Notes under the pieces: model-generated
The model's database searches: none
The model's input: only the letters and a program-made list of their open reading frames with translations
Told to the model about the DNA's origin: nothing
Position numbers and translations under genes: made by a program
Origin: Candidatus Huberarchaeum crystalense
GTDB lineage: Archaea > Huberarchaeota > Huberarchaeia > Huberarchaeales > Huberarchaeaceae
Reading direction: 5' to 3'
Assembly (NCBI GenBank): GCA_002789275.1
Contig: PFSX01000030.1
Location: 1 to 5,524 of the forward strand
DNA: 5,524 nucleotides
Shown: piece by piece, positions 4,850 through 5,524 of the stretch
How positions within the stretch are numbered: position 1 is the stretch's first letter
Layout of the letters: every line of letters begins with the position of its first letter

Positions 4850-5488
4850 ATGCAAACCAAACCACGCTCATTAAAAAGAGTGCGAATCTTAAAACAAGCA
4901 AACAACAAAACGCGATATAAGCACACAAAGCCATCACAGCCTATTTGCGGGATGTGCGGAAATAGAATAATATTTTTTAGCCAAGGCAAACAAGCAAAAA
5001 CCAAAAGAAGACCAGAACGACCCCTTCCAAATCTTTGTTCAAAATGCATGCGAAAAGTAATGTTGGCAAAGGCAAGAAACAACATTACTCTGTCTATGAA
5101 AAAATATGCAGACCAGGTTAAAAATATACAAAGAGAAGGAAAAAACCAAAATTTGTATGTAAAACTATTAGGGCGCGATGCAGGTGATATTGTTGAAATT
5201 ACAAAAGTTATTGACGATAAATTTGTTGAAGTTCAAGGAACTATCAGAAAAAAGGTGAGAAAAGTTAATCGCGCGCACTTAGAGCCATTGCTTGTAAAAA
5301 ATGAAGATATAATTAAAAAATCTGAAAAAGTAGAAACAAAGATAAGGAAAAAAAGAGGCGAAACCATGAAAAAAATGAAAATAATAGGAATAGCGGGTAG
5401 CCCGAGAAAAGGAAAAATAAATAATATTATGGATTCAACAAAACAAAATTTAGAAGACGGATTTATAATAAAAGAAATATTGAGGTAA
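4850..5488 (+). CDS. eL34-eL14 ribosomal protein fusion with flavodoxin-like tail
   Basis: A single 212-residue frame. Residues 1-80 match archaeal eL34: the start MQTKPRSLKRV, a zinc ribbon with C33-G-M-C36 and C63-S-K-C66, and the motif KRRPERPLPNLC before it. Residues 100-150 match the KOW-type core of eL14: YVKLLGRDAGDIVEI, KVIDDKFVEVQG, then VNRAHLEPL. Residues 83-99 link them without a stop, and 151-172 are a lysine-rich tail. Residues 173-212 begin MKKMKIIGIAGSPRKGK, which resembles the start of flavodoxin-fold FMN reductases but stops after 40 residues. Both ribosomal proteins belong to the large subunit and are often encoded near each other in archaea, with a cytidylate kinase gene between them; that gene is missing here. 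An upstream in-frame GTG at 4814 exists, but ATG 4850 fits the eL34 N-terminus. It could be cleaved, or made as separate proteins from internal starts. Confidence 0.85.
   Translation: MQTKPRSLKRVRILKQANNKTRYKHTKPSQPICGMCGNRIIFFSQGKQAKTKRRPERPLPNLCSKCMRKVMLAKARNNITLSMKKYADQVKNIQREGKNQNLYVKLLGRDAGDIVEITKVIDDKFVEVQGTIRKKVRKVNRAHLEPLLVKNEDIIKKSEKVETKIRKKRGETMKKMKIIGIAGSPRKGKINNIMDSTKQNLEDGFIIKEILR
5355..5358 (+). promoter_or_regulatory. Internal Shine-Dalgarno motif GAGG
   Basis: GAGG lies seven bases before the in-frame ATG at 5366. The next gene has the same GAGG with the same seven-base gap before its ATG. The match suggests that ribosomes may start anew here inside the long frame. Confidence 0.45.
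5366..5488 (+). CDS. Possible separate 40-residue product with flavodoxin-like N-terminus
   Basis: This is the in-frame tail of the eL34-eL14 frame, listed separately because it has its own likely ribosome binding site. It reads MKKMKIIGIAGSPRKGK and continues for 23 more residues to TAA. The strand-plus-loop KIIGIAGSPRKG resembles the phosphate-binding loop of NADPH-dependent FMN reductases, where GSPRKGGNT is typical. A functional enzyme of that family has about 150 residues or more, so this is a remnant or a small protein of other use. The segment GSPRKGK also resembles a P-loop but lacks the following S/T, so a relic of the cytidylate kinase often found in this operon is the alternative. 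Whether it is made alone or only as part of the fusion is undecided. Confidence 0.35.
   Translation: MKKMKIIGIAGSPRKGKINNIMDSTKQNLEDGFIIKEILR
5482..5486 (+). promoter_or_regulatory. Shine-Dalgarno sequence for the next gene
   Basis: GAGGT overlaps the last codon and the first stop-codon base of the preceding frame and lies seven bases (counted after GAGG) before ATG 5493. The two genes are therefore almost certainly co-transcribed and translated in series. Confidence 0.7.
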
Positions 5489-5492
5489 TAAT

Positions 5493-5524
5493 ATGGCCAA
5501 TTATAACAACAACCAAAAAGAAGA
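5493..5524 (+). CDS. Start of a downstream gene, cut by the window edge
   Basis: ATG at 5493 follows the previous stop by four bases and has a well-placed GAGGT. Only ten full codons are visible, reading MANYNNNQKE, hydrophilic and Asn-rich. No function can be assigned. Its position makes it the next member of the ribosomal operon. Confidence 0.7.
   Translation, partial: MANYNNNQKE

Noticed and set aside
4837..5085. 82-codon minus-strand frame opposite eL34
   Set aside because: The opposite strand encodes a clear eL34 zinc ribbon, so this is a shadow.

Overview
The window looks like chromosomal DNA of a very AT-rich archaeon, most likely a DPANN lineage of the Woesearchaeota/Pacearchaeota kind. 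That placement is inference. It rests on eukaryote/archaea-type ribosomal proteins (eL34 and eL14), a FlaJ/TadC-like pilus platform protein with two T2SF domains, membrane-anchored thioredoxins, tightly packed genes and TATA-like boxes. No phylogenetic marker was tested.

Layout, left to right. Positions 1-124 hold a short direct repeat and an inverted repeat but no gene I can support. A tRNA-Asn(GUU) lies on + at 125-197. A minus-strand operon then runs from 1882 down to 198. Its genes in order are a six-cysteine membrane-anchored thioredoxin-like protein (1882-1385), a 38-residue single-span membrane microprotein (1383-1267), a second membrane-anchored thioredoxin with WCQHC (1262-738), and an unknown protein (751-198) split by one apparent frameshift, whose stop codon touches the tRNA 3' end. 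The spacer 1883-2081 carries a 62-bp tandem duplication that contains a palindrome and a TATA-like box. A large minus-strand gene (4751-2082) encodes an 889-residue pilus/archaellum-type platform protein with an extracytoplasmic beta-rich insert and a recently expanded 42-bp repeat near its N-terminus. A 98-bp divergent spacer follows. On + a ribosomal operon begins: one reading frame joins eL34, eL14 and a short flavodoxin-like segment (4850-5488), then comes the first codons of another gene (5493 to the window edge).

How the genes may work together. The two thioredoxin-fold proteins are both predicted to sit outside the cytoplasmic membrane, with the microprotein encoded between them, so the operon looks like an extracytoplasmic thiol/disulfide system. 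The neighbouring platform protein has two cysteines eight residues apart in its predicted external domain and could be a substrate; this link is inference from adjacency only. The right-hand operon is translation machinery. The most unusual points are the eL34-eL14 fusion, the microprotein, the single-base frameshift, and the duplicated promoter-like module.
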